This document shows positions 34,395-44,774 of a stretch of 64,000 nt of DNA, piece after piece (the first letter of the stretch is position 1; every line of letters begins with the position of its first letter). The stretch is taken from positions 992,001 through 1,056,000 of the forward strand of contig CAXKWD010000007.1 of NCBI GenBank assembly GCA_964059195.1, written 5' to 3'. The translations under genes and the position numbers were made by a program. A model generated the notes under the pieces. The model was not told the origin of the DNA. It did not search any database and saw only the letters and a list, made by a program, of their open reading frames with translations. Source of the stretch: Ectobius pallidus. Its lineage: Eukaryota; Arthropoda; Insecta; Blattodea; Ectobiidae.

Positions 34395-35769
34395 TCTATA
34401 TTAATAAAAATGAATTTACAAAAGGGTTGTTGCCGCATCACTTGAGAACGGCTCGACCGATTTGGCTGATTTTTCTTTTGTTGTGATCGTAATTGTCTGG
34501 AGAAGGTTTGTATGAAAGAAAATTTTTGGAAAATCCACGGGGAAAGTCGGAAATGTGATGAAATGAGGCAAAGTTAGACAAAGTTAGAGAGTTCTGCTGT
34601 CAATTGTTTACATAAAAAAAAATTGAAGTGTGACAAAAGAAGTGTGACATTCACAGTTTGAGAGTTCCTCTTTCACATGTTTTCATAACAAAACATACCT
34701 CCAACTGTGGATAAACTTCTTTGTGCTGCCAATGAGGACTCCGACCTACCTAATTTTAAAAGAACAACAATTTATAAGTTATTGTTGGACATTGGAATGA
34801 AATATGTGAAAAGAAGTGAGGTTAATGTTATAGTAGATCGTGATGATATTGTACTTTGGAGAAGACGATATCTTAGAGCTGTACGGCAATACCGAGCAGA
34901 GGGTAGAAAGTTTTATTACTTAGGCGAAACATGGGTAAATGCAGGACACACCACCCCTAAAATTTGGCATGACACTACTGTTGAATCAAAGGAAATAGCT
35001 TTTAGGGCAGGATTAAGCCAAGGTTTAAAAAATCCTATGGGTAAGGGGAAACGCCTAATAGTTACGCATATAGGTAGTGAAACAGGCTTCGTAGATGGGG
35101 GTTGCTCATTTTTGAGTCAAAGAAAACAGGTGAGTACCACGAAGATATGAATGGAGAGGTATTCCGTAACTGGTTTGCTAATGTTTTGCCGAAACTTGAA
35201 CCCAACAGTTTAATAGTTATGGACAATGCATCATACCACAGCGTGAAACTCTATCGGCGTCAAAATACTTCTTGGCATAAACAAGATATTGTGGAATGTC
35301 TACAAGAAAAGAATGTAACATTTAATGATAAAAGTGTTAAGGCAGAGTTAGTGATCTTAGCACAGGAATTCGCGGACAAAGATGAAAATAAATATGTGGT
35401 TGATGATATGGCAAATAAAGCGGGCCATCAAGTACTGAGGTTGCCCCCTTATCATAGCAATTTGAATCCAATTGAACTGGTATGGAGTTTTATCAAAGGG
35501 TTTGTGGCCAGAAATAACAAAACTTTTAAATTATGCGATGTTAGGAAACGGTTTGACAGAGCAGTATTGATGGTGACGCCAGAAATGTGGCAAAAGGAAA
35601 TCAAGCATGTAGTGGCTATATCTAGCGTTTTCTGAGGAAATAGTTTAAGTGTGATAAGTCGTTCTTCCTCATTTCAAGTTCTATGTAGGCCTACAAATTG
35701 AAAGTCCTTCATAAGTTAATTTCAAATTACAAAATAAAAACCCGGGCGACGCCGGGCCTTTTAAGCTAG
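34395..35769 (+). mobile_element. Helitron carrying an IS630/Tc1-like transposase gene
   Basis: The element starts TCTATATTAATAAAAATG and ends GCTAG, with a hairpin CCCGGGCGACGCCGGG (6-bp stem with one bulged G, 3-nt loop) at 35741-35756, 9 bp before CTAG. The host reads GATATCTA before it and TTAAATATA after it. The inverted copy at 20.7 kb has GATATCTATTAAATG uninterrupted, so insertion was exactly between A and T with no duplication. That defines a Helitron. It encodes no Rep/helicase; its cargo is the transposase pseudogene at 34707-35635. Confidence 0.9.
34707..35635 (+). pseudogene. IS630/Tc1-like DDE transposase, frameshifted, first Asp lost
   Basis: Reading frame one (34707-35095) covers FKRTTIYKLLLDIGMKYVKR, RRRYLRAVRQYRAEGRKFYY and LGETWVNAGHT. 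Frame two (35102-35635) covers ESKKTGEYHEDMNGEVFRNW, VMDNASYHS (second catalytic Asp) and LPPYHSNLNPIELVWSFIKG (third catalytic acid, Glu). The family usually has LDETW at the first site; here it is LGETW, a single A-to-G change (GAC to GGC) that would remove the first catalytic Asp. A run of five Gs at 35097-35101 appears one base short, causing the frameshift. The N-terminal DNA-binding region is missing. The gene lies wholly inside the Helitron and was probably captured or inserted there. Confidence 0.85.
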
Positions 35770-35915
35770 TTAAATATATAAAGAAATGTTTTAAACAAAA
35801 AAATGTTCATTTTAATTTTCTCTACAACTTTACTATGGTAGGTTTTCATGTATTGCCTACTGTAATGGATATAATCTAGAAAAATTGAAAATGGATACGA
35901 GTAAAGTACCCCTTA

Positions 35916-36310
35916 AGTCATTTTTGCAGAAATACAGATATAGCCATTTTATTAGTCATTTATAAGAGTTTCTAATTTTAAATTTTAATTAAAATCGTTG
36001 GAGCCATTTTTTCAAAAATCAAAATTTTAAAAAAAGTTTTCATGAAAAGTCCCCTTAATATTTCAGTTGTAAAGGCGGTTCGACAAAATTTCGAAAAAGT
36101 CCTTAATTCAAAAAATAAAGTAAATACAATGCACCGTTTACCCGCTGTGCTTGTCCACAGACGGACGGACAGACGGACAGACGTCATTCCAAAAATATTT
36201 TTTTTCGGTTTCTCTGCTTCATGAAACATTCTCTCCCGGTGTTAACTAGACTTCGATCTTTTGTCACGATCACAATACTTTCTCTATACTACGTATATGC
36301 GAGAAAGTAA
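35916..36310. other. Repeat-like sequence, no gene
   Basis: Between 35985 and 36235 lies a stretch with AAAATCAAAATTTTAAAAAA, CAGACGGACGGACAG and a mirror of GAGAAAGT strings. It resembles the 61.2 kb region in style but I cannot define limits. No coding region supported. Confidence 0.4.
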
Positions 36311-36314
36311 AAAA

Positions 36315-36495
36315 TAGCCCTCGTATTATTGTTTCTCGGGCTTCCAACAGGGTGAGTTGGAGGTTTGGTTCCAAGTTATCGGCAGCCATCTCTGCTGCCA
36401 TCTTCTGGGAGAAGTGAGCTGGATGGGAAAAAGCTGTTTTATGTAGGAAAAGACTGGATATATTAGAATGGATGGTGGGCCAATAGGAAAATTAG
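36315..36495. repeat. ~155-bp direct repeat, copy 1
   Basis: GTTTCTCGGGCTTCCAAC through GATATATTAGAATGG-TGGTGGGCCA recurs at 38893-39046 in the same orientation with few differences. Function unknown; probably a SINE or other dispersed repeat. Confidence 0.75.
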
Positions 36496-36524
36496 AGAGT
36501 GGATTCATTGAATGTCATCTGCCT

Positions 36525-36600
36525 GTGGTGGATGACCCAGCGGTCGGTTGGCAGGCCTACTCCCAGCAGGGATGTAGCGCCACTGAGTTTAGTTTTTTAA
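36525..36600 (+). repeat. SINE 3' end fragment
   Basis: GGATGTAGCGCCACTGAG followed by TTTAGTTTTTT matches the 3' end of the SINE at 18384-18660. Confidence 0.7.
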
Positions 36601-37664
36601 GATTTGTTAAATTTTTAGTTTAAATAATACAATAAACACATTAAGAATACATATTTAATGTTATTTTTTACTTAAGATCCCACGGTTCTCAACTAGAAAA
36701 CTATATACAGGCTACACTTTTCCTTAATTTTCAACAGTTTCACAGGCAATTTCCAACTCCACCTCATAAAGTCAATAACTTTTTTTCTGTTGATGAGCCA
36801 ACTTTTAGAATATTTTACTTTCGGCGTCATTGTGACTACTCTGTAAGTGTAAGGTTCCTAAGAATGCCTTTAATTTGCTTCTAAAGAAACCGAAGATTTC
36901 GATGCATTATAGATTTTCTTTAACGGTACAAAGGAGTACAAAAACCCATTATATATTTTCTCTTACAAATGTACTGGCAAAAACGAGCAAGGTAAAATGG
37001 AGACAGATTTTAATCGGGTAATGTTATGACTTTTATGAAATCCCGTACGGATTAATAGGCTACTGATATATTGAGAAAATGCTGTTTATTGTGATAAAAG
37101 ATTCGGTTTATGTTAACACATTTTCCTTTTTGCGGCTTTTTTTTTCAAGTACTGTACGTCATTCAAAATTTTGCTGTTAAGGGTTTCGTTTCTAAGTAAA
37201 CTGTATTGTGTTGTACTGGCAATTCTGTTCCCAGCTCACAGGATGACCAATTCGAGGGGGTGGCATTACTGGACATTACTAACTTTCTCTTTTAAGCAAT
37301 AAAACATGTTTCACCACACAGTTAAGCTGCAGCTTTTGATTCATGAAGATATCAAGTGTTGACAAGCAGTGATGGCTAATGTAGAATGAAAAGACTTGAA
37401 CAGACAGGCGTTAGGTTTTTTGCTACTCGGTGTTCACCACAGATCAGTATAGACTTCCAAAAACAGAAACTGAGTATGAAGTATTGGTTAATGGACTCCT
37501 AAAGGAAATTAAAAACAATTAAAACTTTGATACTGCTTAATAATAGTCGCTGGCAGTCTATTACTGTATTAGCCTATGAGTGTTTCGGTGATTGACATTT
37601 ACATATTATTTTATGAATAAATATTTTTAATTCTGTTTTGTAGTGTATTATGTTATATATGAAT
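36601..37664. other. No gene recognised
   Basis: AT-rich DNA without coding motifs or visible terminal repeats. Confidence 0.45.
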
Positions 37665-38112
37665 TCGAGGGTTGGTCAATAAGTAAGGTCTCCAACACTC
37701 TAGCTCTAGTTCACAGTTGGCGCCGAGATAGAGCTGTTTGAAATGGATCTCTCGATTTCCGTCCCCGCCAAGTGCAGTCATACGGTTTCTTACTGCAAAA
37801 ATAGTTCCGACGACTGAAATTCACAGACAGCTTTGCGAAGTTTGTGGAGAGGGATGTATGGACATAAAAAATGTGCGTAAATGAGTTCGTGAGTTTAAAC
37901 AGGGCCGGACAAATATTCATGTTGAAGAGCGAAGTGGGAGACCAACAACAGCCGTCACAGATGAGATGGTGGCAAAAGTCGATGAATTGGTGCGACAAGA
38001 TCGACGCGTAACTACCCATGAACTTTGTTTATTGCTTCCTGACATTTCTAAAGATTCCATACAGACCATTTTGAGTGACAAATTGATGTTCCATAAGGTT
38101 TGTGAAGATTAA
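37665..38112 (+). pseudogene. mariner transposase N-terminal fragment
   Basis: A terminal-repeat-like GTTGGTCAATAAGTAAGG near 37671 is followed by a reading frame (about 37780-38112) with ALKFAKL-type HTH features: EIHRQLCEVCGEGCMDIKNV, EFKQGRTNIHVEERSGRPTT and VAKVDELVRQDRRVTTHEL. This is the N-terminal DNA-binding region of the mariner/SETMAR-type transposase. A TGA replaces the Trp expected in RKWVREF, and the upstream part is in a different frame. The catalytic D,D34D domain is absent. Confidence 0.8.
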
Positions 38113-38890
38113 CCAGTCGTGTTGTAATAAGAGGGGAGATTAATGTAAAAGTAAAAACATTGGGGTTGAATGAAACTGTTCGGTTGGACAGGCGTCATTT
38201 CCTTTAAAAAATATGTATTATAATCCCAAGGTAGTTATTCTTTCATTCTTCTGCGTATTTTTCAAAAATAAAACGTAGGCCTATAAATAATTAAAGAAAA
38301 TTCATCAGGAAATTTGTGAAGCAAGTACATAAAACATTCAGATTCAATATCTGTCTTAGGAGACATATTTAAGTTTTATTGAAATTAATTATAATATCTA
38401 CAAAACAAATCGAGATATTACAATGAAAGTTTAACCCTTACTTTAAATTTTAATCCAGTGTAGAAAGAAAATCAGGTTTCTAGGATAAGTAGTTTAGAGA
38501 CACTTTTTGTTTTAATAATCTCGGCAGGTGAAAATCACAATCACAGTCCGCCACTTTGCCGCATGCAATATCCTTTGTATTACAAGATCAGAACAATATG
38601 GTGGGAGTTTTATGGTGGTGACTGTACAATGATCACTTTAAATAAAATAGTATAAACTGTGTTAGTGAATGGATACATTTTTCAAGTAGGAATTTGATAC
38701 TTTTCAATTGTTCCAACTTTTAAGTTATGGTCACTGAGGTTGGCTTTATTAGGTATCATTGCTGAAAATAGGGTTTCACGTACATAGGTTGAACCAATCA
38801 TTCCAATCTAGGGTCCATATTGGCCTAATGTTTATATAAAAACGGAACATTTTAAGTTTTTTTTAAATCCTGGGATAATTAAGGAAAAAG
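38113..38890. other. No gene recognised
   Basis: AT-rich sequence after the mariner fragment; its lost catalytic region is not visible here. Confidence 0.4.
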
Positions 38891-38892
38891 GT

Positions 38893-39046
38893 GTTTCTCG
38901 GGCTTCCAACCGGGTGAGTTGGAGGTTTATTTCCAAGCTTTCGGCAGCAATCTCTGCTGCCATCTTCTGGGAGAAGTGAGCTAGTTGGGAAAAAGCTGTT
39001 CTTATATAGGAAAAGACTGGATATATTAGAATGGGTGGTGGGCCAA
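38893..39046. repeat. ~155-bp direct repeat, copy 2
   Basis: Matches 36315-36480; see that copy. Confidence 0.75.
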
Positions 39047-39600
39047 AAATTTAATTCACAAAATTTGGGGAATATTTACAATTTACTCATGCACACAAAT
39101 TATCCCAAATGACTTCTTAAATTTCTTCTGCAGACTGGTGTAGATAATTTATTCCACAGAAATAGATGCCTCATTGTCACTGTACATTTCCCTTTATGTA
39201 TTGTATCAAGAAGTGCGTTTTATCATAAAAGTCAGCACATATTACTCCATTAAAGTATGTTTAGACAATGAGGAAGACCTGGCTTCCTGTGACTTTAACA
39301 CTGGCCAATCACAATCACAAAGATGGGGGTCATTTTAGTGTCCCCAATAAAACTTTTGGGACAGCGGGACATTTTGTCAAAAAACGGAACGCATGGACAC
39401 CCTATTCTAATCATGCATGCCTCATCAAATGGTGGTGTAAGGATTTGAGATACTGAAAACCCGAGCTAAGATTTGTGTCGAATTAATGAGATCTGCAGTT
39501 CTCCAGTTGTTGTTCACATCAGTGCTCAAGGGAAGAGGAAAGTATGTCAGTTAAATGGCCTAATCCAGTACAGAGCAGCGAGAAGAGAAACCCTCTATCA

Positions 39601-39752
39601 CAGCGTTTCTCAACCTATGGTCAGCGGACCATTGGTGGTCCGCGAAGATGGTGAATTATTAGTCATAATTTAAAAAATATCATAAAGCAAGTAAAGAAGT
39701 AAAAAAATTTCACATAAATGGACCCGAGATGTCAAAGTTTTTAAAATCTTCG
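39601..39752. mobile_element. hAT MITE fragment
   Basis: CAGCGTTTCTCAACC then GGTCAGCGGACC and TATCATAAAGCAAGTAAAGAAG match the left half of the MITE at 21140-22152. It retains the CTCAACCTATGGTC sequence that is interrupted by the nested MITE there. Confidence 0.75.
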
Positions 39753-39960
39753 AGTTAAATCCTTGACCACAGATGAGCGCTTTCGTGGACTTGCGGGGAG
39801 AGCATTCAGAACCTTTTTCACAGCTTTTCCAAAGGATTGTCTTGATTTGTATGGAGAATGTGTAGAAGCAGAATGGCCACTAGTTGAGGGAACTTCTACA
39901 GTATTTCTACATTCTTCTTTTTTCTTACATATCTCAATTTCTGTACTGCTACGTAATTAG

Positions 39961-40110
39961 TCATCTTAGTTTATTGAGTTGAAGGTGGTTCATAGATGCT
40001 TTTTTAATTGCTTTATGCTCTCTGTCTTTCTTTTTCATTTCTTCATGTAATCCTGCATTCTTTTTTCTTTTCCGGCACTCACGCTGACGTTCTGCTGCTG
40101 TTTTACCCAT
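39961..40110 (-). CDS. Hypothetical 49-residue basic protein
   Basis: A short minus-strand frame from ATG at 40110 to TGA at 39961 encodes MGKTAAERQRECRKRKKNAG, then a Lys/Glu-rich helix and LNKLR. The A-E-R-Q-R-E-x-R-x-R-K-K pattern recurs in several insect proteins and transposon-associated ORFs and resembles a basic helix. Whether this is a complete small gene, an exon of a larger TE gene or a remnant is not shown. Composition (about one third Lys/Arg) is unlike the surrounding AT-rich frames. No promoter or splice site was identified. Confidence 0.4.
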   Translation of the reverse strand: MGKTAAERQRECRKRKKNAGLHEEMKKKDREHKAIKKASMNHLQLNKLR

Positions 40111-40297
40111 TACGGTCACTGAAGAAATTGATACTCCAAATAATCCAATAAAATATTACAGATAATTTTCTGTGCCTAATAAAGTTCCAGTATGCTTGTA
40201 ATTCTTATTTTAGTATTACATACCTTTTTTTCAACTTAAACTACCTAAGTTCATGTTAAGTGCTGTTTATTAGTAAGAGGATCAGTGTGTGAAACAG

Positions 40298-40476
40298 GTT
40301 ATGTAATTCCGTCACGACCCTAAATGTTGGTTTAAATATAATCCTGTGAAACAAATGATATGGTCTGGTTGTAGAGCAAGCAAAACTAGCTTTGCATACA
40401 AATTTTCTCCCACCTACTGCCATTACTTGAATAGTAACAGTGAAAAATGTTCGTTTTTGTGACGGAATTACATGCC
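40298..40476. repeat. Short inverted-repeat element
   Basis: ATGTAATTCCGTCAC at ~40300 and its near complement GTGACGGAATTACATG at ~40459 form 15-bp inverted repeats around ~145 bp; possibly a small MITE. Confidence 0.55.
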
Positions 40477-40811
40477 TAATGCACAGAAACATCCACTATT
40501 GATTAAAATACATAAAACCTTTTTAAAATACATGTATAAGTGCACTTAAAGAATCTTAATGAATACCACATACTAATTCTATGATTAATTGTTAAGTTTT
40601 TTACCTTTATTTGAAACAAAATTATCAATGACAAAGGTGGAGAAATTCAGTCACGTACTTGGTGTAAAAGAGGTTCTTTTTCCATGAGTTCCTAACTGCA
40701 CTAAATAAAATATATCTTCAAAAAACAAAATATTCCTGTGAAATATAATCCTTCCCCTACGTAAATATGGTTTTACTTTCTAATTACATTCATTTTTAGA
40801 AATCCATGTCC

Positions 40812-41132
40812 CAGGGGCCTGTTTCACGAAGCGACGGGACTTGTCACGACAAGCGAATATAAGTTTACCCGTCGGAATGAGAAAATTGACGAGTTTGCGT
40901 TTCACGAAGCGACGAGTGACAAGTGTTAGCGGACAAGCGAACGGAAGCAATGCGACGGGTGAATTTCAGCCGTCCGACAAGTGTTTCGTTTCACGAAGAG
41001 ACTAATGGTGTCCATTTACTTGTCATTTCGTCGATAATTGCGACCCACGTAGTCAGACCCGTCACAGTTCTGTAATGCATTGTTGTAGCGCAGTACATGT
41101 TTATACAGTAAGTTAGCTGCACGCTTATAATC
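40812..41132 (+). promoter_or_regulatory. Harbinger subterminal repeats / 5' region of transposase
   Basis: The sequence TTTCACGAAG(C/A)GAC occurs three times (near 40822, 40900 and 40991), mixed with GACAAGTG/GACAAGCG strings. The right end has matching CGCTTCGTGAAA and GTCACTTGTC. Repeated subterminal motifs of this kind commonly serve as transposase or Myb-protein binding sites; that role is inferred here. Confidence 0.6.
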
Positions 41133-42134
41133 ATGTGGTCCAGTGATTCGGAAGACGAGAATGTTGTTGTGATTCGGAGACAACGTATTTTCAGAACGAG
41201 AGTGATTTATCGACAGTTGGAGGGTACTTACCAATATAATGAAAGATTCAAAATAACTTTCGAGAAGATGGAACAACTAATTAATATTCTTGGACGATCT
41301 CTGCACCGAAAAACCCACAGAAGTCAGTCTTTAAGTGTGAAGCAAGTTCTTAAGGTAGCATTGCATTGGCTAGGTACAGGAGGACAGTATCATTCCATAG
41401 CGGATATGCATGGAATATCGAAAGCTAGTGTATGCCGTGCAGTGCATGACGTAGTTTCTTCTGTTAATAGAATAATGTTGCCCCAGTGGGTCCGCTGGCC
41501 TATTGATAATATGATAGAAGTTGTACGGACATTTCATGATTTCGGAGGAATGGCGTTAGTGTGTGGCTGTGTAGATGGACTCTTATTAAAATAAACGCTC
41601 CAAATGAAAATGAACATAATTTTGTAGATCGGAAAGGAGATCACTCTGTGAATGTAATGGTGGTATGTGGCCCTGATTTACATTTCTATTACGTGTACGC
41701 CCGTGTTCTAAGAAATAGTGCAATGTATTTCAGGATGAAGACCAATTGAAAATGGCATTATTCTTGGTGATAGTGCATATCCACTAAGGAACTGGCTTAT
41801 TCCACCTGTTTCCCGCAATCCTAATGATCCAACCGAACAACGGTTTTTGAGAGCCCATAGAATAACACGAAGAGTTATCGAAAATGCTATAGGGGTCCTG
41901 AAAGAAAAATGTCCGTGCCTTAACCATCTGAGAGTTTCGCCTGAATTTGCCTGCGATATAGCAAAGTGTTGTGTTACTCTATGCAATTACTCAAAAAAAG
42001 TTGCCAATTTAATGGATCTTCAAGAGGCTAGAAATGGTGATGATAATGATTTTCCGGAAGAGAATGAGGAACCTTTGCCTAGAGAGGGAGAACTGCGTCT
42101 TCAACAAGTCCTAGATCACTTCAGGGTACTGTAA
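41133..42134 (+). pseudogene. Harbinger (HARBI1-like) transposase, frameshifted
   Basis: Frame one (41133-41594) gives RIFRTRVIYRQLEGTYQYNE, SVKQVLKVALHWLGTGGQYH, a helix-turn-helix (ISKASVCRAVHDVV) and GCVDG with the first catalytic Asp. A missing A in the run near 41587 shifts to a second frame: KINAPNENEHNFVDRKGDHS, NVMVVCGPDLHFYYVYARVLRNS. A further shift near 41745 leads to NGIILGDSAYPLRNWLIPPV and RRVIENAIGVLK with the catalytic Glu. Between YVYAR and VLRNS the family has a short PGS-x-HD segment carrying the second catalytic Asp; it is absent, apparently a small deletion. With two frameshifts and a missing catalytic residue the enzyme is dead. Confidence 0.9.
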
Positions 42135-42250
42135 TACAATGATGACAGAACAAAATAAACTGCATTAATCACCCAATTTAAATTTATTAATTTTATACCT
42201 TAAACATTTTTTAAAATTATGTAAACAGTGATGAGCCTGTAAGAGGCCTA

Positions 42251-42549
42251 TTAGAAATTAAGTGTGTTGGCAATGTTTTGCGTACAATTTTCTCCTAACA
42301 CCAGTCCATCTTGAGAAACCATGAGTACATTGGCGTCTGGAGGTACTTCTTCCTCAGGTAAATCTTTTGTATATTTTGACCTAGGAAGACGAAGTCTTTT
42401 CTCAATCTCCAGAACTTCCAATCTCATTTTATACTTCTTTATTTCGAAGTACTCAAGCTGAAAATCCAATTTCCTTCTCTTTTTATCCTCATCGCCTTCC
42501 ATGGCAGCAGGTGTCAGCGAATCCTTGGTGATAGGCCTACATCTTTTAC
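42251..42549 (-). pseudogene. Harbinger DNA-binding protein, last exon
   Basis: After an acceptor CCCCCACAG (AG at 42550-42551 on the plus strand) the exon reads KRCRPITKDSLTPAAMEGDE, then a Lys/Glu-rich coiled-coil-like helix (FEIKKYKMRLEVLEIEKRLR) and ends at TAA 42251. It needs one base from the previous exon, and the exon ending at 44775 supplies exactly one (giving SKRCRP). It lies 116 bp from the transposase stop, so the two genes converge. Confidence 0.75.
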
Positions 42550-43054
42550 CTGTGGGGGGGGGGGAAGAAATTTAATAAAGTCACTAAAATAGAGTGTCAT
42601 TTGAAACTGAATTAAATGAAAACAAAGATTTCAAGGAAGCAAACAATTATTCCTTATTCATGGTCCACTAACATTTTCCTAAAGTGTAAACACCAAGGTC
42701 CAAGTTTTTAAATAATTTTCTAATTAATTATTCGCAGTTTTGATTTTTAAATTGTGAATGTTAATTGGATTAGCTTAATATATTTCGTATAGAAAATATA
42801 ATGCTTGTGAAATCGTTTAATTTATAATTAAATTATTTTAGAAAGAAGCCTGATTATAACAAATAATGTTTATTTTTATATGAGACAATCTCAAGCAATC
42901 TAAGTAATTTGTTGTGCAAAGAAGAGGTTGGTTTGATTGTTTTATATTTAGTTTAGGGCGGTTTAGAATAAAATTCGAAGTAGGCCTAATTATACGACTA
43001 AAAATTATATTCAGTTTGTGGTAGTACAAAGGCACCTGTAGCAGTACCTATGCC

Positions 43055-43744
43055 CAGGGCCGTGGCTAGGCGGTGGCTAGGTGGGCGACCGCCAAGGGCG
43101 CAGGTACAGAGGGCGCAAGATTAACCATGAAAAATCCCGTCTTTTTTTTAGACTGGTGCAATTTATCAAGAAATAAAAATTCCACGTTAATGGAAGAAAT
43201 CTTTCAGGTTATTAAAAATTACCGCACGTGAACTATCTCCAGTATTATGCCGATTGTCTACAAAAAAAAAAAAGTCATGCACTGTTCTTTAATTAACTCG
43301 ATTTTTATTGACAGAGTATGATAACATAAATCATGAACAGTAGGTATGGAATGATATAACAATAAAAATTAAAATGTACGTTATTATTGAGTTGAAAGGA
43401 GTTCAACTATTCGAAAAAAAATACTTTTACCTATATTAAAGTGTTAAACATTTTAGTAGGCCTCAGGCCTATTATGTAATTTACTTTTGACACTAGATTT
43501 TATAATTTAATTAATTTTTAAGAAGTTCAATCGTCTGAAAATAAGGTTTTAGTAAATTGAAAGTCCAACTCTTAGTTCATATTCAAATTGAGGTTTAGGT
43601 TTTCTTTGATAATAACAGTGTTTTTATATTAAAATAATAAACAATTTTACAGACATTTAAAAAAATTATTCAGACCCCCCAGTATTGGAGGGCGCAGATT
43701 TGTCAAACTCGCCAAGGGCGCAGAAGGACCTTGCTACGGCCCTG
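43055..43744. mobile_element. Non-autonomous hAT, 8-bp TSD
   Basis: Ends CAGGGCCGTGGCTAGG and CCTTGCTACGGCCCTG (3 mismatches over 16) are flanked by CCTATGCC at 43047-43054 and 43745-43752. It sits in the intron of the Harbinger DNA-binding gene. Inside both ends are GCCAAGGGCGCAG strings; no coding region. Confidence 0.9.
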
Positions 43745-43751
43745 CCTATGC

Positions 43752-44304
43752 CTGTGGTGATATTCAAACAGTTTAGCAACCGGTTCTCATCAGGGTATTT
43801 GATGTTGATTCAAAATAGCCTAATATGCTATTTTGTCTTTTCATACCCATACTAAACAACCAATTCTCATCAGGGAATTTGATGTTGATTCAAAATAGCC
43901 CAATGTGCTATTTTGTTATTTTTGTCTTTTCATACCCATACTAAACTTACTCAGCTTCCTTAAAACATAACCTTACACAACAAAAGAAGACCACAATCCG
44001 TTTTATAATCTAACATCGAAAGCAAAGGGAGCGAGTGTCGAGACGATCGGCCGTTCGCAAATAAGAGTCTGCCAAGTTAACCGCACGCCCGCTACCTATG
44101 GTGGTAGTCCACCGCTAGCGAACATAAATGGCGTGTTTTGGTTCTAGCAAATTCATATATGTATTATCACTGTTGTGGAATGGCGTGAATCTGATCTTGG
44201 AAAAAGGCAATCACTCATTGTGAAGCTACCGGTTCGGAGGACCTACAAGATATTTAACAACCGGTTCTCGCGAACCGGTGCGAACCGGCTGAACATCACC
44301 ACTG
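43752..44304. mobile_element. MITE, inverted copy of the 21155 element
   Basis: Ends CTGTGGTGATATTCA and GAACATCACCACTG, subterminal AACCGGTT strings and interior match the reverse complement of 21155-21615. A ~55-bp interior segment (CTCATCAGGG...CATACTAAAC) is duplicated in this copy. A shared CTATG at both sides may be the target duplication. Confidence 0.78.
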
Positions 44305-44420
44305 CTATGACTGTCGCTGCCGGACGTCATACTTACGCACAATTCAAATGCCATACATCTGGGCCGGAATTGAACCCATGACTTGACACAGAAAGCCGTC
44401 CTCATATAGGCTGCGTTACT
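44305..44420 (-). repeat. SINE head fragment
   Basis: On the minus strand GCCTGAGTAACGCAGCC is followed by GGGTTCAATTCCGGCC, an A/B-box-like pair with tRNA spacing; truncated by the MITE. Confidence 0.55.
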
Positions 44421-44774
44421 CAGGCTAGAAAAACTGTAATTTATAACTTTTTTAAAATAATTTATTGACTACAGAATATAATATCTTCAATATTCCTCAA
44501 ATAATGGGAGGTGTGCAGGTTCTTAGAAACACAGTACGCTAATGTAAATAGAATGACAATAGGGTCAAGAGAAAACATCTGTTTAACAATCGACAGTGTA
44601 ATTCATACACGTACATTATTATTAGAGCGGCATCGTAAAAGACATAGTTTGGAGGAAGGACTCCAAACATTCTGCTCACTCAGATTTCGGTGAAATCAGC
44701 ATAAAATCACTTTGATACAACGTGATTAACTGTTCTTCGCTGATTATAAAATCAATGCAAACAACACAATTCAC

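Larger units (their letters stand above)
32932..35915. repeat. Right arm of the ~2-kb inverted duplication
   Basis: Reverse complement of 20556-22640. Relative to the left arm it has gained a SINE (33338-33645) and a Helitron (34395-35769), and it lacks the MITE found at 21155-21615. Confidence 0.8.

Noticed and set aside
40256..40492. 78-codon minus-strand frame
   Set aside because: It spans a short inverted-repeat element and has no family motif; not supported as a gene.
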